From: Ctena decussata
Lineage: Eukaryota > Mollusca > Bivalvia > Lucinida > Lucinidae
DNA length: 64,000 nucleotides
Reading direction: 5' to 3'
Assembly: GCA_963989385.1 (NCBI GenBank)
Contig: OZ022503.1
Span: forward strand, 50,838,858-50,902,857
Below are positions 1 through 12,600 of this stretch, one piece after another (position 1 is the first letter of the stretch; each line of letters starts with the position of its first letter). The translations under genes and the position numbers were made by a program. A model generated the notes under the pieces. The model was not told the origin of the DNA and did not search any database. It saw only the letters and a list, made by a program, of their open reading frames with translations.

Positions 1-69
1 AGTTATAACAGTGCAAGCTGACAGATTGGGTCAAACTTATTACATCAGTGTGTTTAATACCACATTTCT

Positions 70-258
70 TTGGTTATAAGACAGAGGTTTTTCCATTCAA
101 TAAACATTTCCAAAAATCTAGATTCATCTTATAGATCTAGATTTTGGAATTGTTTTTACAGAGAAAACCCACGGCACCCAAAGCACAGTTTAATAAAACT
201 GACTTAGACATCTTGAGTCATTCTAGACATGAAACACTGTTTCTTTTATACTTTTCAA
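70..258. repeat. MITE family H, degraded copy
   Basis: It starts with a TTATAAGACAGAGG-like end and finishes with an inverted match near 225-255. The interior carries 'TCTAGATTTTGGAATTG' and 'TTGAGTCATTCTAGA', which recur in the copies near 2.1 kb and 30.0 kb. Confidence 0.5.
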
Positions 259-761
259 TGAATTATAGAGATTTCTCGGAGAAATCGAAACTGAAAATTT
301 CACTGTTTCAAACAGTGAAATTATCAACTTTCGATTTCACTGTTCCAAAAATAGAATTTTCGTGAAAAATTCTCATTCATTTGTTGAAAAACTGGCCAAA
401 CCTAATCGGGCATGACATAAAAATAGGTCACGCATGTTTGCACGTCATTACGATGTTAATGACGTCACTTAAAACGCAAACGTAACTTATTTTATGCATG
501 CGACGTCACGACGCCTAAGTCTCCTGTAGGCATTCCTTCTTAGCCAATTTCTTGAGATCTGTTTATCAAAATGAAATTTAAAGCTATTTTTCAGTTGCAA
601 ACTATGTTTACAACCAATATCATACCCAGTTAACACACTGAAAGCATCAAATTTGATGCGAAACGGCTAGAAAAAAAGTTGTATCTCTGTCCTGATGGCT
701 GACACATTGGAACAAACTAGATTATTGCAATTTTAAAGCATAAAAGAAATAGAAAATTTGG

Positions 762-899
762 CTTTTTCAGTGTAAGATCAATTTTTATTTCACTCATGAA
801 CACCAAAAGTGGTATTTTCACTCGTGGCTTTGCCACTCGTGAAAATACTGCTTTTAGTGTTCATTCGGTGAAATAAAAATCGATCTTACACTGAAAAAG
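762..899. repeat. Fold-back MITE (CTTTTTCAGTGTAAGATC ends)
   Basis: The left arm (762-797) reads CTTTTTCAGTGTAAGATC followed by an AT-rich stretch, and the right arm (864-899) is its near-exact reverse complement. The inner arms around CACTCGTGGC/GCCACTCGTG also pair, so almost the whole 138 bp can fold into one hairpin. Confidence 0.85.
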
Positions 900-1306
900 T
901 CAAATATCCTCTATTTTATAGCCAAATAAATGCAGTACAGCATCTTTATAGAAAAACTTTCCTGAGTAGACTGTGTGAATGCCCATTGTCCTGACCTACA
1001 GTGGGACAGTTAAGTTCATATCACAACACAAACAATTCATAAATGATGTTACTAAGGCTGTTGGCTGGATGTTTTTCTAAAGCTTACGGATTGAGAAAAA
1101 TCACTCCTCCAAGAAAGCCTTGCATGAATTCTGCATGAAACAGATCTTCAGACACTTAGATGCTATAATACATGTATTATGCTTTGACCAAACAATAAGA
1201 AAAACAATACCAAAATTATTGTCCTTGTCTCTTCTAAACAGATCTTTTTTTATCACATGATCATTCTAAGAACTCCAAATAACAAGAAAATATGTCTTGG
1301 GGGTGA

Positions 1307-1543
1307 AGCTTATAATGATTATGGAATACTGTAAAAAAAATTATAAATTAGCACTGAGGTCTGAGCAAACTGTGGAGACCCAGGTCAGACTGCTCCTAAA
1401 GAGGCTGTCTGATAAGGGCCTACAAATTTGCCATTCCATTTGCATCCTTTGGACACATTATGGCATTGTTAAACTGTTCTATTTATAGGACAAGTAAGGT
1501 AATTTTTTTCAGATGTTCCAATTTTTAGAATTCATATGGTAAT
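1307..1543. repeat. MITE family C, degraded copy
   Basis: It contains the family-C signature: 'GACCCAGGTCAGACTGCTCC', then 'TTTGCCATTCCATTTGCATC', and an end resembling CCAATTTTTAGAATT..ATGGTA. The central palindrome is worn. Confidence 0.6.
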
Positions 1544-1825
1544 AAATGCCCTTAAAAGCATATTTTGTGTTCCCTAATCAGTGTAACCATTTATCCAGTT
1601 CTAACAGGGGCATATGTTCTCACAAATTATTGTAGATTCATAATCTAATCCCTGCTTTTATGAAACTCAAGATTCTGTCAATATCATTGTTTGAACACAT
1701 CTGACTTCCAATTGCTTTCACTTCGAAATGACAAGCTTGCTTCCACCATAGCTAGCTAGATCAGAACCGGCCCCTTCATTGTCCCGGACTGCTTAAAACC
1801 TTGCAGCACCATTTAAGGTCCTGTC

Positions 1826-4800
1826 TCAAGAAACTGCCAAATCAAACAGTATCTTAGATTTCTCCTGTTCAAACACTTCATACATGTCTGTAAGGTCTTT
1901 ATTGGCATCTAGGACTAATACTGGGGCAGGAGGTTGGAATGGAGATTTTTTAATTAACCAGTCTTCATGTAGGTTGTGGAGATCTTGGAGATATTTCTGG
2001 AAAAGTAAATCACACTGTAAACTTATCTATTTATAATTTCAGGAAGCCACATCTTCATTTATAAGATAGGGATTTCCCTTTAAAAACAATCCCAAAATCT
2101 AGATTCAGCTTATAAGATGGATTTAGAATTATGCGAATGCTTTGACAGGCAAAACCCCATCTTATAGCAGAATTTCATAAGACTGATTTAGATATTTGGG
2201 GTCATTCTAGAGATGAGAAACTCCTATTTTATAGCTGACAAAAATGGTTCATTTATACATGCATGCATGAACTACACCCCAGGACTAACTGCTTGCCCCT
2301 GCAGCTGTACATACTCTAATGACTAAATATCAAACAAATAAATGTCTGAACTAACAATGTAGATAATCAATGTCTGCACTGTTTCCATTCCAACAATAAA
2401 TTTTGACATATTACTGTTTCATAAAATAAAGCAAATTTTAGTTTTAACTCAAGAGTATGTACATATTTATTATGCCTTAGACAGTTCTAATGAGGGGTCA
2501 CAATACATGTACATGTACATGTTTCATTCAGAAATAAGAAAAATTATCTCTGACTTATCCTCAAGTCCCCACATTATCTTTTGTCTTAGTGTGAAATTCT
2601 GTAATCTTAAAGAGACTTACAAGAGGTATTTCTTGTTCTTCAGGTCGCAGTCTCTTCCTCACTCTCTCAAGGACAACTTCTGGTTTAGTTTGGAGGTAGA
2701 CTGCAAATAAGCCAATACAGTATTTTAATTTAGATAGCTTTTCTTATTGCTCAGTATAAGCTCAAGCGAATTATCCTGGCCAAAGACTCTATAGTTCTAA
2801 GCAGTAAGTTGCGGTCTTTCATCTTGTCTGTCTTGACCAACTGCCAGGCTCCCTAACACGTATATTGATTTGTTTTTATATGAGAGAATAAACTGTAAGA
2901 ACACTTGAGATTTTTCAGTTCATTTGCCAGCAAACCTGATACAAATATACTCCTCACCAAAAGTTTAGCATAATTATTTGTAAAGTTAGCAGCAGAAATA
3001 ACTGATAAAGTTATAAGTAAAAAAATGTGTGTTTATGGGTCCTATCTGAAGCAGTAATATACAATGAAAACACCTACACACTGGATTTTTGAAACCCTGC
3101 AGCTGTTTGGATACACAACGACAAAAGTTAAGACCACTGTAATTAAAGTACAATTTTTTACTCTTTTTAAAAGTGTGTCCAAAACATCATCAGTTTTATT
3201 TTTTCACACACCAAATTACCATAGTCTGTACATGACATGTTAACTCATAACTTGCTACATTGATTGTGTCTCAGTCATTTCTAAATAAGACAAAAATGAA
3301 ACTCTTGTCAATACTTGTATTCTTAATCATTAACAATGCATTTTTCCTATGAATTCTTATCATTTTTTTCTTACTGAAAACTGTCGGTCTTTAATACTGG
3401 CACTTCAAATTTTATGTGTAATTTACTTGTTTCGTGGTCTCCTGTCTGATGTGCGACATTTTTTTCCTGGCACGACATTTTATATGCAGAAAATAAAAGA
3501 TAAAAAACTATTATTTTACACAAAAATGTCAACCCGCCAAAATTCTTTTACCTGATAATTTTGGACAAAAATATCATGAGGCATATGCTTAAGTATTCTA
3601 TCTTTCCAAATCCATAAAATATATTGTTGTTATATAGTTTGTTAATTTTCTGCAGAATTTGTAACAAAGGTACCATAGAGCTGAAATATGCTAAACTTTT
3701 GGCGAGGAGTATACTTTTGTAAAAGAACTGAAACATGTACAAGAAAAGCATCCTATATTCTGCAAATACAAGCATGCTATTAATGCAGTATTTGAAAGGC
3801 ATGCAAAACACACATCATTCAAATGTCTTAAGGTGAATGGATACATTTGGGGGAAGCAACTCTGCCATTTTCATTAATCCGTCCCTTCTGAATGGTAATC
3901 AAACTCTTACAGTAAAGAATTTGCTTCTCTAGGAGCAAATTCCTCCCTTTAAGCGTTGATTTCATTTTGGAAGGGTTTCAAGATCCAGGGAAGTAGACAG
4001 AAAGTCACAAAAGTTGTTCCCCTTTGTAAAATTGGTGAATAAACATGAAGGTGTTTCCAAACACCTTCCTTAAAACTGTTAATCATTTCACAACATTGTT
4101 ATCATCATAATGACCCTTCATAATAGGACATAGGTGTCTATACAAGACAGTGTAGATCACAATCAGACTGCTCCTTCATTAAATCAGGTTGAGTGGATAC
4201 AATTACATTTTTATAAAAGGAAACAACTTTTGTGATTTCTTATTTCCTTCCCTGGACCATGCAGCCCCTCCCAAATAAGGTAAATTCTAAGGAGAGAAAT
4301 GTGCTCCCAAGGGGAAAAATTGCAACATTATATACTTACCAATGAGATCAACCTTGATATCGTGATATGTAGTAAGCCATTTAAACCAGTCTGACAGAAT
4401 AGCATATTCTAAATCTGGCATGGTTTTACTGGAATAAAGAAAAGAATATGACTAAAACATACCCAGGTTATACAAATACAGATACAAACATAGAATTAAG
4501 CTGATGCTCCAATCATTTGCAACCCCACCTAAACCAGGGCCGAGGAACAGCAGGGGATGGCGCACCCCAGTCTTTGTGTTATACCTCCACTACCATAGAT
4601 AGATGCCAAAAAAAAAAAAAGCCCAAACAATAACTGTGACCACAAATGCCCCTGTGGGCTGGTGCTTTCTAATAGGGATTCGATTTAAAAAGTGTCCCCC
4701 ACTGTGCATAGTAGGTGACACATTTTTAGGGAGAAATGAGAAAAATTATCTGATAATCTATTGATTATCAATAGATTATCGCTGAATTAATCCTAATTAA

Positions 4801-7800
4801 CCCAAAATAATTCAGATCTTGAGCAATGACTGCTTTGCTTAATTATCAGTACCTACCATAAAAATTAAAAAAATTGGGTCAACTAAAATGAGTCTCGACA
4901 CAAGAAAACCAACAAAGTGGCATATGGGCCCAGCCTAGACTAAGATCAGCCTAGGTATCCCCCAAGTCTGATCAGTCTTGGCTGTCTGCATGGAGCTAGC
5001 TTAGACCCTTAGCTACCTTTTAAGTGCAACGCAAAGACTCTAATCAGACTGGGCAGATGCCCAGGCTGATCCGAGTTGGCATTGGGTGTACATGCCACTT
5101 TGTTGGTTTTCTCGTGTCGGGGCTCAAAAAATTACTGCAATGTCGTGGAAATGAAAAAGTTTGATTTTACAGTGCAGTAATGCAAAAGATGCAGATGGAA
5201 TGGCAAATGGCTACATTGTTTGCTCACATGTTTTTTTTAATGTTTATGGCAAATTCTATGCTGGAAGTTTTTCTATATGTACTTACTTGTTATGTAGATT
5301 CTCTATAAAACAGTATCTTCCACTAAATAGAGATCTCTCCATCATTTTAACAGGACATAACTGAAAAGACACATAAAATGAAACAGACAAACGTTCATAA
5401 CGAAATTCAAAATAAGCTATAACCTCTAAAAGCCAATAACAAATTAACAAAAGTTTATTATGAATTTCTTAACCTTTAACCTGTTGGAAGTGAACAGTGG
5501 TTGGTGAGATATTTTTTCAACCAGTGCAAACCAAGATACAGACAGTCCTGATGAGGGTCTTTTCAAAGAAATGACATTCACATGTATAATGTACAAGCTA
5601 AATTATCAAAATCTGACAGTAAGCTATACTTTTAGTTTACTGTAAGATCCTGATACTTTGGCTTGTACAATGTACAAGCTAAAGTATCAGGATCTGAAAG
5701 TAAGCTGAGCTTTTAGCTTACTGTCGGATCCGGATACTTTAGATTGTACATTATACATGTGAATTAATAAAATATTGTTTAAACCAAAGAAACAATTGAA
5801 ATAACATCTCAGAATTATACCTTCATTATACTCTTCTAGTCATGGTTATTTTGATAATATTATGTTCTTGCTTTTTTTACTTCTCAATATTTCTCTAAAA
5901 ACATGGAGCTGATCACTTAGATCTACTTTAAGATAACCTCCAGTTTTTATTCAATGTAATTTGAATGGCAAACCTTATGGTTAACTTTAAACTAGGTTTG
6001 CGAGTAATCCACCCATGTTTTCATATATAAAATCAGAATTTACTTGGTTAGGTGGGTCTGATATAATGACATAATTATGTTTTCATGGAGATATCATAAA
6101 AAAAATTCCAGAAATTATCTTCTATTTCAGTTACTTTCAATATATGGGTACATACATAAAGAAGACAATGAACAGCTCTATTATTCTGATACTTACATGA
6201 GGCTGAGTGTGTAGGTCAAGCATGGTGAGTTGTGAGTAGGACTGGAACATAGCACCCCATCTTACTGGATCCTCATACATTTTGCCCTGTAGAAAAAAGG
6301 AAATGAAATGAATATTTACACGTACTTTTCATAACTACAGTACATTGTATCAGCATTCAAAATAAAATGTTAAGTTTGCTATTGTATCAGAAGAAATAAA
6401 TGTTCAAAAAATGATACAGATGAAAAAAAATAAATAAATAAATAAAATAATTTAATGACAATCTAAGGCATCTAAAAATATTACAATTATTTTATTATTT
6501 TGCATACAAATCTGCTTATTTTTGAAACACTTTAATTTATCATTTAGCGAAATTCCATTATAATTCAAATACACATAAAGTGACTTCAACAAGCTGTTTT
6601 AAAATACCCAAATTAATCAAGATCTGCTGATGATGAGGCATACCTGATGCTTTTTATTTTCTTTCTTAATGTTATCCAAATCCTACAGTTGTGGTATCTG
6701 TGGAGAAATAGTACTTGGATTATCTAGCTAGATCTGATAACCAATGGCTTATTTTTTTTATTTTTTTGACATATGCTAAAGCAAACAGTGTAGATTTAGA
6801 TTAGACTGCTCCTAGTTGTCTGATTTTCCGTTCTTCTAACTTCTTAATATTTGTTTGGTTAATTAGAGGGTACATGTAACTGGTTACATTATCCCAAGAG
6901 TTATGGTAAATTTTACCAAAAATTTGCATGTGTATAGTTCACTTACCAGTACATTATGCCCATCTAGATTTCTCCATTTCTTTGTTGGTTCTTCAAGAAC
7001 CTGAAAAAAATCAATATCATGATTATTTCAATGCCTCTCTTAAGATATATGTAAACACCTCCCAGATTTTGGGGGCATTTTTAGGAAAAGGAATAACTTA
7101 GATGTGACTTCCTATTTGCGTCCCTGGATAAAGATGCTGTACTTGTAGAAAAGCAAATTCTTTCATTTAGGAGTTGAGTCTCATTGAAAAGGGATGCAAA
7201 AATAATAACGGTGGAGTTGCTTTCCATGGGAGTGTATCTGTTCACCTTAAGTATCAAAATAATGACGGCTGAGACAGCGTTATTATTCTTTATAGAAAGT
7301 ATAAAAAGCATAGATTGATGCATAGATCTACCAGAAAGTTTAATTTATCCTTGCCTTTTGTTTAACCAGTAAGACAACAGAAAAATACAATATTTGCGTT
7401 TTAGACAGGTAATTAAGTCCCTTCTGCAGAATAAGGGCAATTTTCACTTTAAGAAAGGCATTTGCTCTCTACACTAGTACAGACACTTAGAGGAAAGAAT
7501 TTGCTCCCTCTTTGGAGAGCAACACTTCACTTTATGTTCTTTTGCTTACAGAGCAAATTCTTTCAAGTGAACTCCAATATGACAAATAATGCATAAATTC
7601 AATGTCAGACTTACCCTTGAAATTGTATTCATACACTTTAAAGGTAGGTTCCTGGGCTAGCGATGTCAGTTATGTCCACAAAATAATTTTGTCTTTTTCT
7701 GAGCAGTATTGAATTCTCTTATTTTTCTGAATTTTTTGCTACTGAGAAACTCGTCAGATGCTGAAGAAAATAGTCATTTTCCCTTTTGGTTTATTTTCTT

Positions 7801-9148
7801 TCGTTGGAATTCCAGTTCTAAAAATAACTATGTTTATTATGTCTATAAGTGTGCGATTTCTGATGCCATTCTCCAAAGGTCAATTTTCCCTTGACGTGAG
7901 CTCTCCTAGATGTCCTGGCATGGCGGGTGGGTTAAAACTATCCCAAAATGCAATGCAGCATGACATCAGCTGCGTTATCTATTTTTGGCGTGAACTAAAA
8001 ATAGCGCTAACTGGTGTGCGAAGCAGAGTTAGGAAATCCCTTGCAAAACAACTTTTCTGATATTTTTTTGATTTACACTTTTCAGTGAAACTTATTAATT
8101 CCCTTTTATAAGTGCTTTCCAACAACTTGGATGGAAGTCCATCAAAATTATGATGCATTCCAAAGTACAGGAACCTACCTTTAAGGTCTATTCTTCACAG
8201 CCATTTTTTCAAATTAAGGCAGCAACTTTTGAGGGCTTCCTGTTTGCTTCCCTGGCCAATGAAACCTTTCAGAAAAGGGTCTAATCTTAAAGGAAAGAAT
8301 CTGCTCCCTGGGGAGCTGAATCTTTCCTTTAAGAATAGACACCCATTGAGAAGGGAATCAAAAATGAAAATGGTAGAGTTTCTTCCCCAGGAAGTGTTCA
8401 CAACACCTTAAAACTTTCAATATATGGTATACATGTATTCTTCAAACTTACCTGAACAATGCCAAACTTCTTAAAATATTCTAATAATCTTGTCTTTCCA
8501 CTGGCTATATTTCCTTCAACACAAACCTACAGAATAGAAAAAAAGAACATAATGGTGCACATTAAGGTTTTATACCTGTAAAGACAAATATTTAGGTAGA
8601 CCAGATATTTATTCTACCATTGCCAGTTTGTTTAACTTCAGTTCGAGATCTGCATTAAACAGAGTTGGCAACATCAAAATTCTATGTTTGTCACTGAAGG
8701 ATTGACACTATCTGACAGTACATGTATTTACCAACTACGGTTTCAGACCATACCCATTCTAACAAGCATGTATATGTAGGCACCTCTGTGCCAGAATTTT
8801 GGTAGCGGATAGTTTATTACATGGTATAAACTTCATAGTTTATATCAATGACATGCACAATAATATTACATGTATACAGTCATTACAACTGTCCAATTAT
8901 AATACCACTAAATTAAATGTTAATTAAGCATGCATGTACTGTACACTGCTGTAATTGCAGCTTTATTGCATGCAGCTTTATATTGCAATTTTGTATTTTA
9001 CTGAATATAATTTGAATAATTTTAAAATAATGTAAAACAGTGACCTATAAATACATCATCTATATATAGGTCGCTGTGTAAAATAAACTTACAGTGAATT
9101 GAGTCTTCATCCTTGATCTGTGAAAATACCTTGCAGCTGATCTGAATC
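1826..9148 (-). CDS. TK2: TK2-type deoxynucleoside kinase (thymidine kinase 2 family), 5' end unresolved
   Basis: It phosphorylates deoxynucleosides with ATP for DNA precursor salvage; vertebrate TK2 acts in mitochondria. Exons, in coding order: 9148-9093, 8526-8452, 7000-6947, 6286-6197, 5360-5287, 4428-4340, 2700-2621, 1996-1826 (TGA at 1828-1826). All junctions are AG/GT and phases agree, giving 228 codons. Visible motifs: P-loop GNIASGKT; EEP on the next exon; WGAMFQSYSQLTMLDLHTQP; ERSLFSGRY, the catalytic ERS motif; the Arg-rich lid RKRLRPEEQEIPL; and a closing YLQDLHNLHEDWL block. These match TK2 along the whole length (human TK2 is about 265 aa). The first exon reads through an Arg-rich stretch, FRSAARYFHRSR, before an internal Met, which suggests a mitochondrial presequence begun in an upstream exon. 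Starting at that internal Met gives 216 aa. A possible first coding exon near 9572-9509 has the right phase but a weak GTAGAC donor. It is divergently paired with the DHRS4-like gene. Confidence 0.93.
2052..2237. repeat. MITE family H
   Basis: It lies in the last TK2 intron. The ends TTATAAGATAGGG and CTCCTATTTTATA are inverted copies. The interior has 'GATTTAGATATTTGGGGTC', shared with the 30.0-kb copy. Confidence 0.65.
3828..4073. repeat. MITE family E
   Basis: It begins TTAAGGTGAATGGATACA and ends in a decayed inverse (ACACCTTCCTTAA). It carries the family's internal landmarks: AAAGAATTTGCT, GAGCAAATTC and AAGTCACAAAAGTTGTT. It sits in a TK2 intron. Confidence 0.75.
4890..5125. repeat. 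MITE family B
   Basis: Left end GAGTCTCGACACAAGAAAAC and right end TTTTCTCGTGTCGGGGCTC are inverted copies. The interior contains inverted 'CAGATGCCCAGGCTGAT'-type and 'GTCTGCATGGAGCTAGCTTA' segments typical of the family. Confidence 0.85.
5576..5764. repeat. Compound hairpin: four alternating arms
   Basis: The outer arms ATTCACATGTATAATGTACA and TGTACATTATACATGTGAAT are a perfect inverted pair. Inside, the segment TACAAGCTAAAGTATC / GATACTTT.G.TTGTAC occurs as two successive smaller hairpins around 'AGTAAGCT..AGCTTACT'. This looks like a palindrome whose inner hairpin was duplicated. Confidence 0.8.
7051..7251. repeat. MITE family E
   Basis: It lies just upstream (in gene orientation) of the TK2 exon at 7000-6947. 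The right end is GAGTGTATCTGTTCACCTTAA. Internal GAGCAAATTC-like and GGAAGTCACA-like motifs are on the opposite strand to the 3.8-kb copy. Confidence 0.65.
8177..8411. repeat. MITE family E
   Basis: It contains AAGGAAAGAATCTGCTCCC, CTGAATCTTTCCTTTAAGA and a final CACAACACCTTA end. It lies 40 bp from the P-loop exon of the TK2-like gene (8526-8452). Confidence 0.6.
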
Positions 9149-9612
9149 CTGAAAGACAAAACATTGACTAATTACATTAAATATTGATTTCTTGCATAAG
9201 CTAGCTGAATTATGATTATTTTTACAAGCTAGTATATCCGGCAATCCTTTGTTTTTAGAGAAAAACATAGATTCTGCAGGTATTTTGAAACATTTTTTAT
9301 AGCATTTTCTTAACACTTACCTGTACTACATGTATATTGATTATGTGATCTGCTGAATAAGGTTTTCAGATATATATTGGTCTTCAAGAGCATGTTTCAA
9401 CATGGAACTCCCTGAATCTATTTTAAGTTATTGTGTATTGCACTGGTTCTCTGCTTCAGGGCCAGGATGGACTGTACATTTTGCGCAGAAGCGAAAACCA
9501 AAAAGGTCTACCACACTGGACTTTCCCCGAGGTTAAAAATAGATACGTTATAATTAGAGTGCACTGAGGCGCCATCTAGAATATACATTGGACATTGGTC
9601 ACTGTATTAGTG
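9149..9612. promoter_or_regulatory. Bidirectional promoter region between TK2-like and DHRS4-like genes
   Basis: Divergent genes bound this 464-bp stretch: the 5'-most certain TK2 exon ends at 9148 (minus) and the DHRS4 ATG is at 9613 (plus). No TATA box sits at a convincing distance from the DHRS4 ATG. A minus-strand ATG at 9572 (MAPQCTL...) opens a 21-codon frame whose length leaves the correct phase for splicing into the TK2 exon, but its donor is poor. The real TK2 first exon may be here or be non-coding. Confidence 0.55.
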
Positions 9613-12600
9613 ATGTTTAAGAGCATTTTGACCAGATTACCAGTTGCAAAGGGTGTTCTCAGTATGTCTTCCAGCTCAGCAAGTGCTGGCAAACTGGCAG
9701 GAAAGGTTGCCATTGTCACAGCTTCTACAGAAGGGTGAGAAAAGGATATCAAAATTTTGCATGACCATATCCATGGTTGAAGTACTAGCTTTCTGAAAAG
9801 ATTGTCCCCAGTATCTATAAATTATATTTTGCTTCAAAAGGGTTATAGCATACGTAACATCCTTTTTTCGTATGGACTCTAACACTGTATGATCTTCACA
9901 CAAACTAATTTGTGGCCTACTTTAGGTTTTCAGAACATTATATTACTTGTAAGTAAATTGATTTTAAAATGCTTCCTAGATCTACTTCATGTAATGCTCT
10001 TGCATGTTCTGCTGAAACTCTTATATTTACATCCTTGTTCAGATCAAGAGATGTGACCTCTCTGTCATCCACCTGGTGAATGACTGTCAGCTTGATGTAT
10101 ACTTGAACTCTATATCCAAGCAGCAATCATAATCATATGTTTGCGGTAGTAACGCATTTAACCACCTGAGACAAACACCATGAAACATGTCTCATTTTTT
10201 ATGGCTTACAGGTACAGGCATGAGGTATACAAAGTGCCAAAATAGGGCTCGGACAAGTACCTGGGTACCCGAGTTTGGGTCAGGAAGACCAATTACCTGG
10301 GTACAAATTTACTACCTGTTACCTCAGAATGCTTAATTATTATTATGTATAAATATTCGATTTCGAAAGACTTCCAAGCAAATAGAACAAGTTTAGTGGG
10401 ACTTGAATGCCTGGGTACAAAATTTCTTTGTGTCAGCCCTATGTCAGACCACACTAGATTTTAGCACTGCCTCTTTTGGAGATGCTATCACATCTAAAAG
10501 CAAAAATAGTGAAAAAATTATGAAACTGGGAACAAGCCGCATTCCAGGATGATAAAAGTGGCTCTGAAAAAAGAAATGTGTTCAGTCACATGCCTTTCTT
10601 TATTATATTGAGTTATCATTGCATTAAACATTAAGCATTTTGCACAGTTTGATCAGAGACTTCCCATTTGCATACACAATCTGTGAATCTGGCAGACTCT
10701 AAAAATGAAAAGACATCCATTGATTTATTTGATAGTTAGTTTCAATAATGTTTTATTTCTCTTTGAGAGAACAGGCAGGGTGATTCTAGCATTGTATGCA
10801 TATGGCCAAAGGACTCTTTTCACGCAGTGCCAGTCTTATGTTCTGTATTTCTAATCATAGCATTGGTCTGGCAATAGCCCGGCGACTGGGCCAAGATGGT
10901 GCTAAAGTAATGGTGAGCAGCAGAAAGCAGGCTAATGTTGATAGAACAGTACAGGAACTAAAGTCAGAGAATTTAGCTGTGGAGGGGATGGTGTGTCATG
11001 TGGGAAAGGCAGAAGATAGAACAAATCTAATAAAGGAGGTTGGTACAACTGGAGCTCTAGATAAGCCAAATTAACCAGAAGTATTTACATTAAAATTCTT
11101 ATATATTTTTTTAACCCTAAGCCCCTTAAAGTGCCAAAAAAAAGCAGACAACAAAATTTGTGTCAGCAAAATTTCCGCACGCAGATCTTGGCTTTCTCAC
11201 TTGTGTGCCAAGGATAGTGATGAGAAACCTTATGACTTAGAATCAATGCTCTTATCCCAGGGCTCTTATCCACTAGGGCACAGAGGCCCTGCTGTTGGAG
11301 AATTGAGTTAAAATTGTCTTTTTGGATAGTTCTCACAGCCAAGATAAAAGAGGCCTTTGTCTATGTCAATATATTGGGAATGAAAGCTTGAGTTTAGTAA
11401 CAACTAATAACCTATTTCTTTTAATATAAGCCCCAGAGGCCATACAGTTCGCAAGTCCTATAATGGGCTTTTTTGAGAAAATTCGGGGATTAAATTACAA
11501 ACCAAACTGCTGTGATCTTAAGCCAGTCATGTTGGAATTTGGCCACTTTTTCACAGAAAAAGTGAGTGGGGCATTTATTAGCAGATGCACAGTAGAACAT
11601 ACACTGAACAAAATTTCTAATTGGTCACTTTTTCAACAAAATTAAGCATTATTGAACTCTAAATAATTCTGACTTCAAATTTGAAAGAACAAATGCACAT
11701 ATTAGCCTGTCTTTTTTACAAACGGCACAATTATTTATGCATTTGTAAAATGATTCACTACAATTGAGGCTCCTGTTAAGATTTACCCAAACATTCAAAG
11801 GGAGGTAATTTGAATACTCAAAAATAATTCATACAGATAAAAGTTTCATGATAACTGAGGTCAAATTTTGTGTTTTTATGATAGAAAACTTTATTTACTT
11901 CTGAAATGCCTTGATCTTGTGGCAGCTCGATGTAGTTTTAATGCGGTTTCAAATCATATCATGCTTTACAAAGAAGGGGCCATAACTCTGATATTACAAT
12001 AAAGTTTTGATTACAACTTTCACTTTCAGTAGGTAGATAACAGCCCAATGTTTTGATTATAACAATAATCCAAATTATGGTATATAAGTTGTATTTCTGA
12101 AAACTAGAAAACTGACCAATTAGAAATTTTGCTGAGTGTATAACAATATAACCATGATGACTGGAGGTCTTTTATATTGTAGACGGTTTCCAGGTTTGGT
12201 GGAATTGATATCCTAGTGTCTAATGCTGCAGCTAACCCTGTGTTTGGGCCAATATTAAATGTAAGTAATTGATGTATGAAGGCTTTATATAGCCACTGTT
12301 GTGTCTGAACGATCCTTAGATCTAAAAGCAGCAAAGACTGAGACCAGCTAGGTTTAACATGCTAAGAAAATTTGCTGTAGGCACATACCATATTTATTTA
12401 GATATAAAATGGAGTTCTCCCCCTTCTTGAAAATAACCCAAGTTTGTTTGAGATTTATTGTTTTGGAAAGAAAAAGCCCTCTTAAAGCAGGATTAATACA
12501 GCTGATTTACATCATCTCACTGTGGTCATCTCGGAAGATGAAACATGCATGTCATATAACCGAAAATTTACAGTACCATATTACTCTTGATAAGAGGGAG

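Larger units (their letters stand above)
1..1825. other. Region 3' of the TK2-like gene; repeats only
   Basis: No exon was recognised here. It probably contains the 3' UTR of the minus-strand kinase gene that stops at 1826, but I found no convincing poly(A) signal. It holds a family-H fragment (about 70-258), short AT-rich hairpins at 225-365, a strong fold-back element at 762-899 and a degraded family-C MITE (about 1307-1543). Confidence 0.6.

Noticed and set aside
10796..11074. ORF beginning MHMAKGLF.. as the DHRS4 start
   Set aside because: The first 22 codons are intron; the exon starts at 10861 after ATCATAG and joins the exon at 9613.
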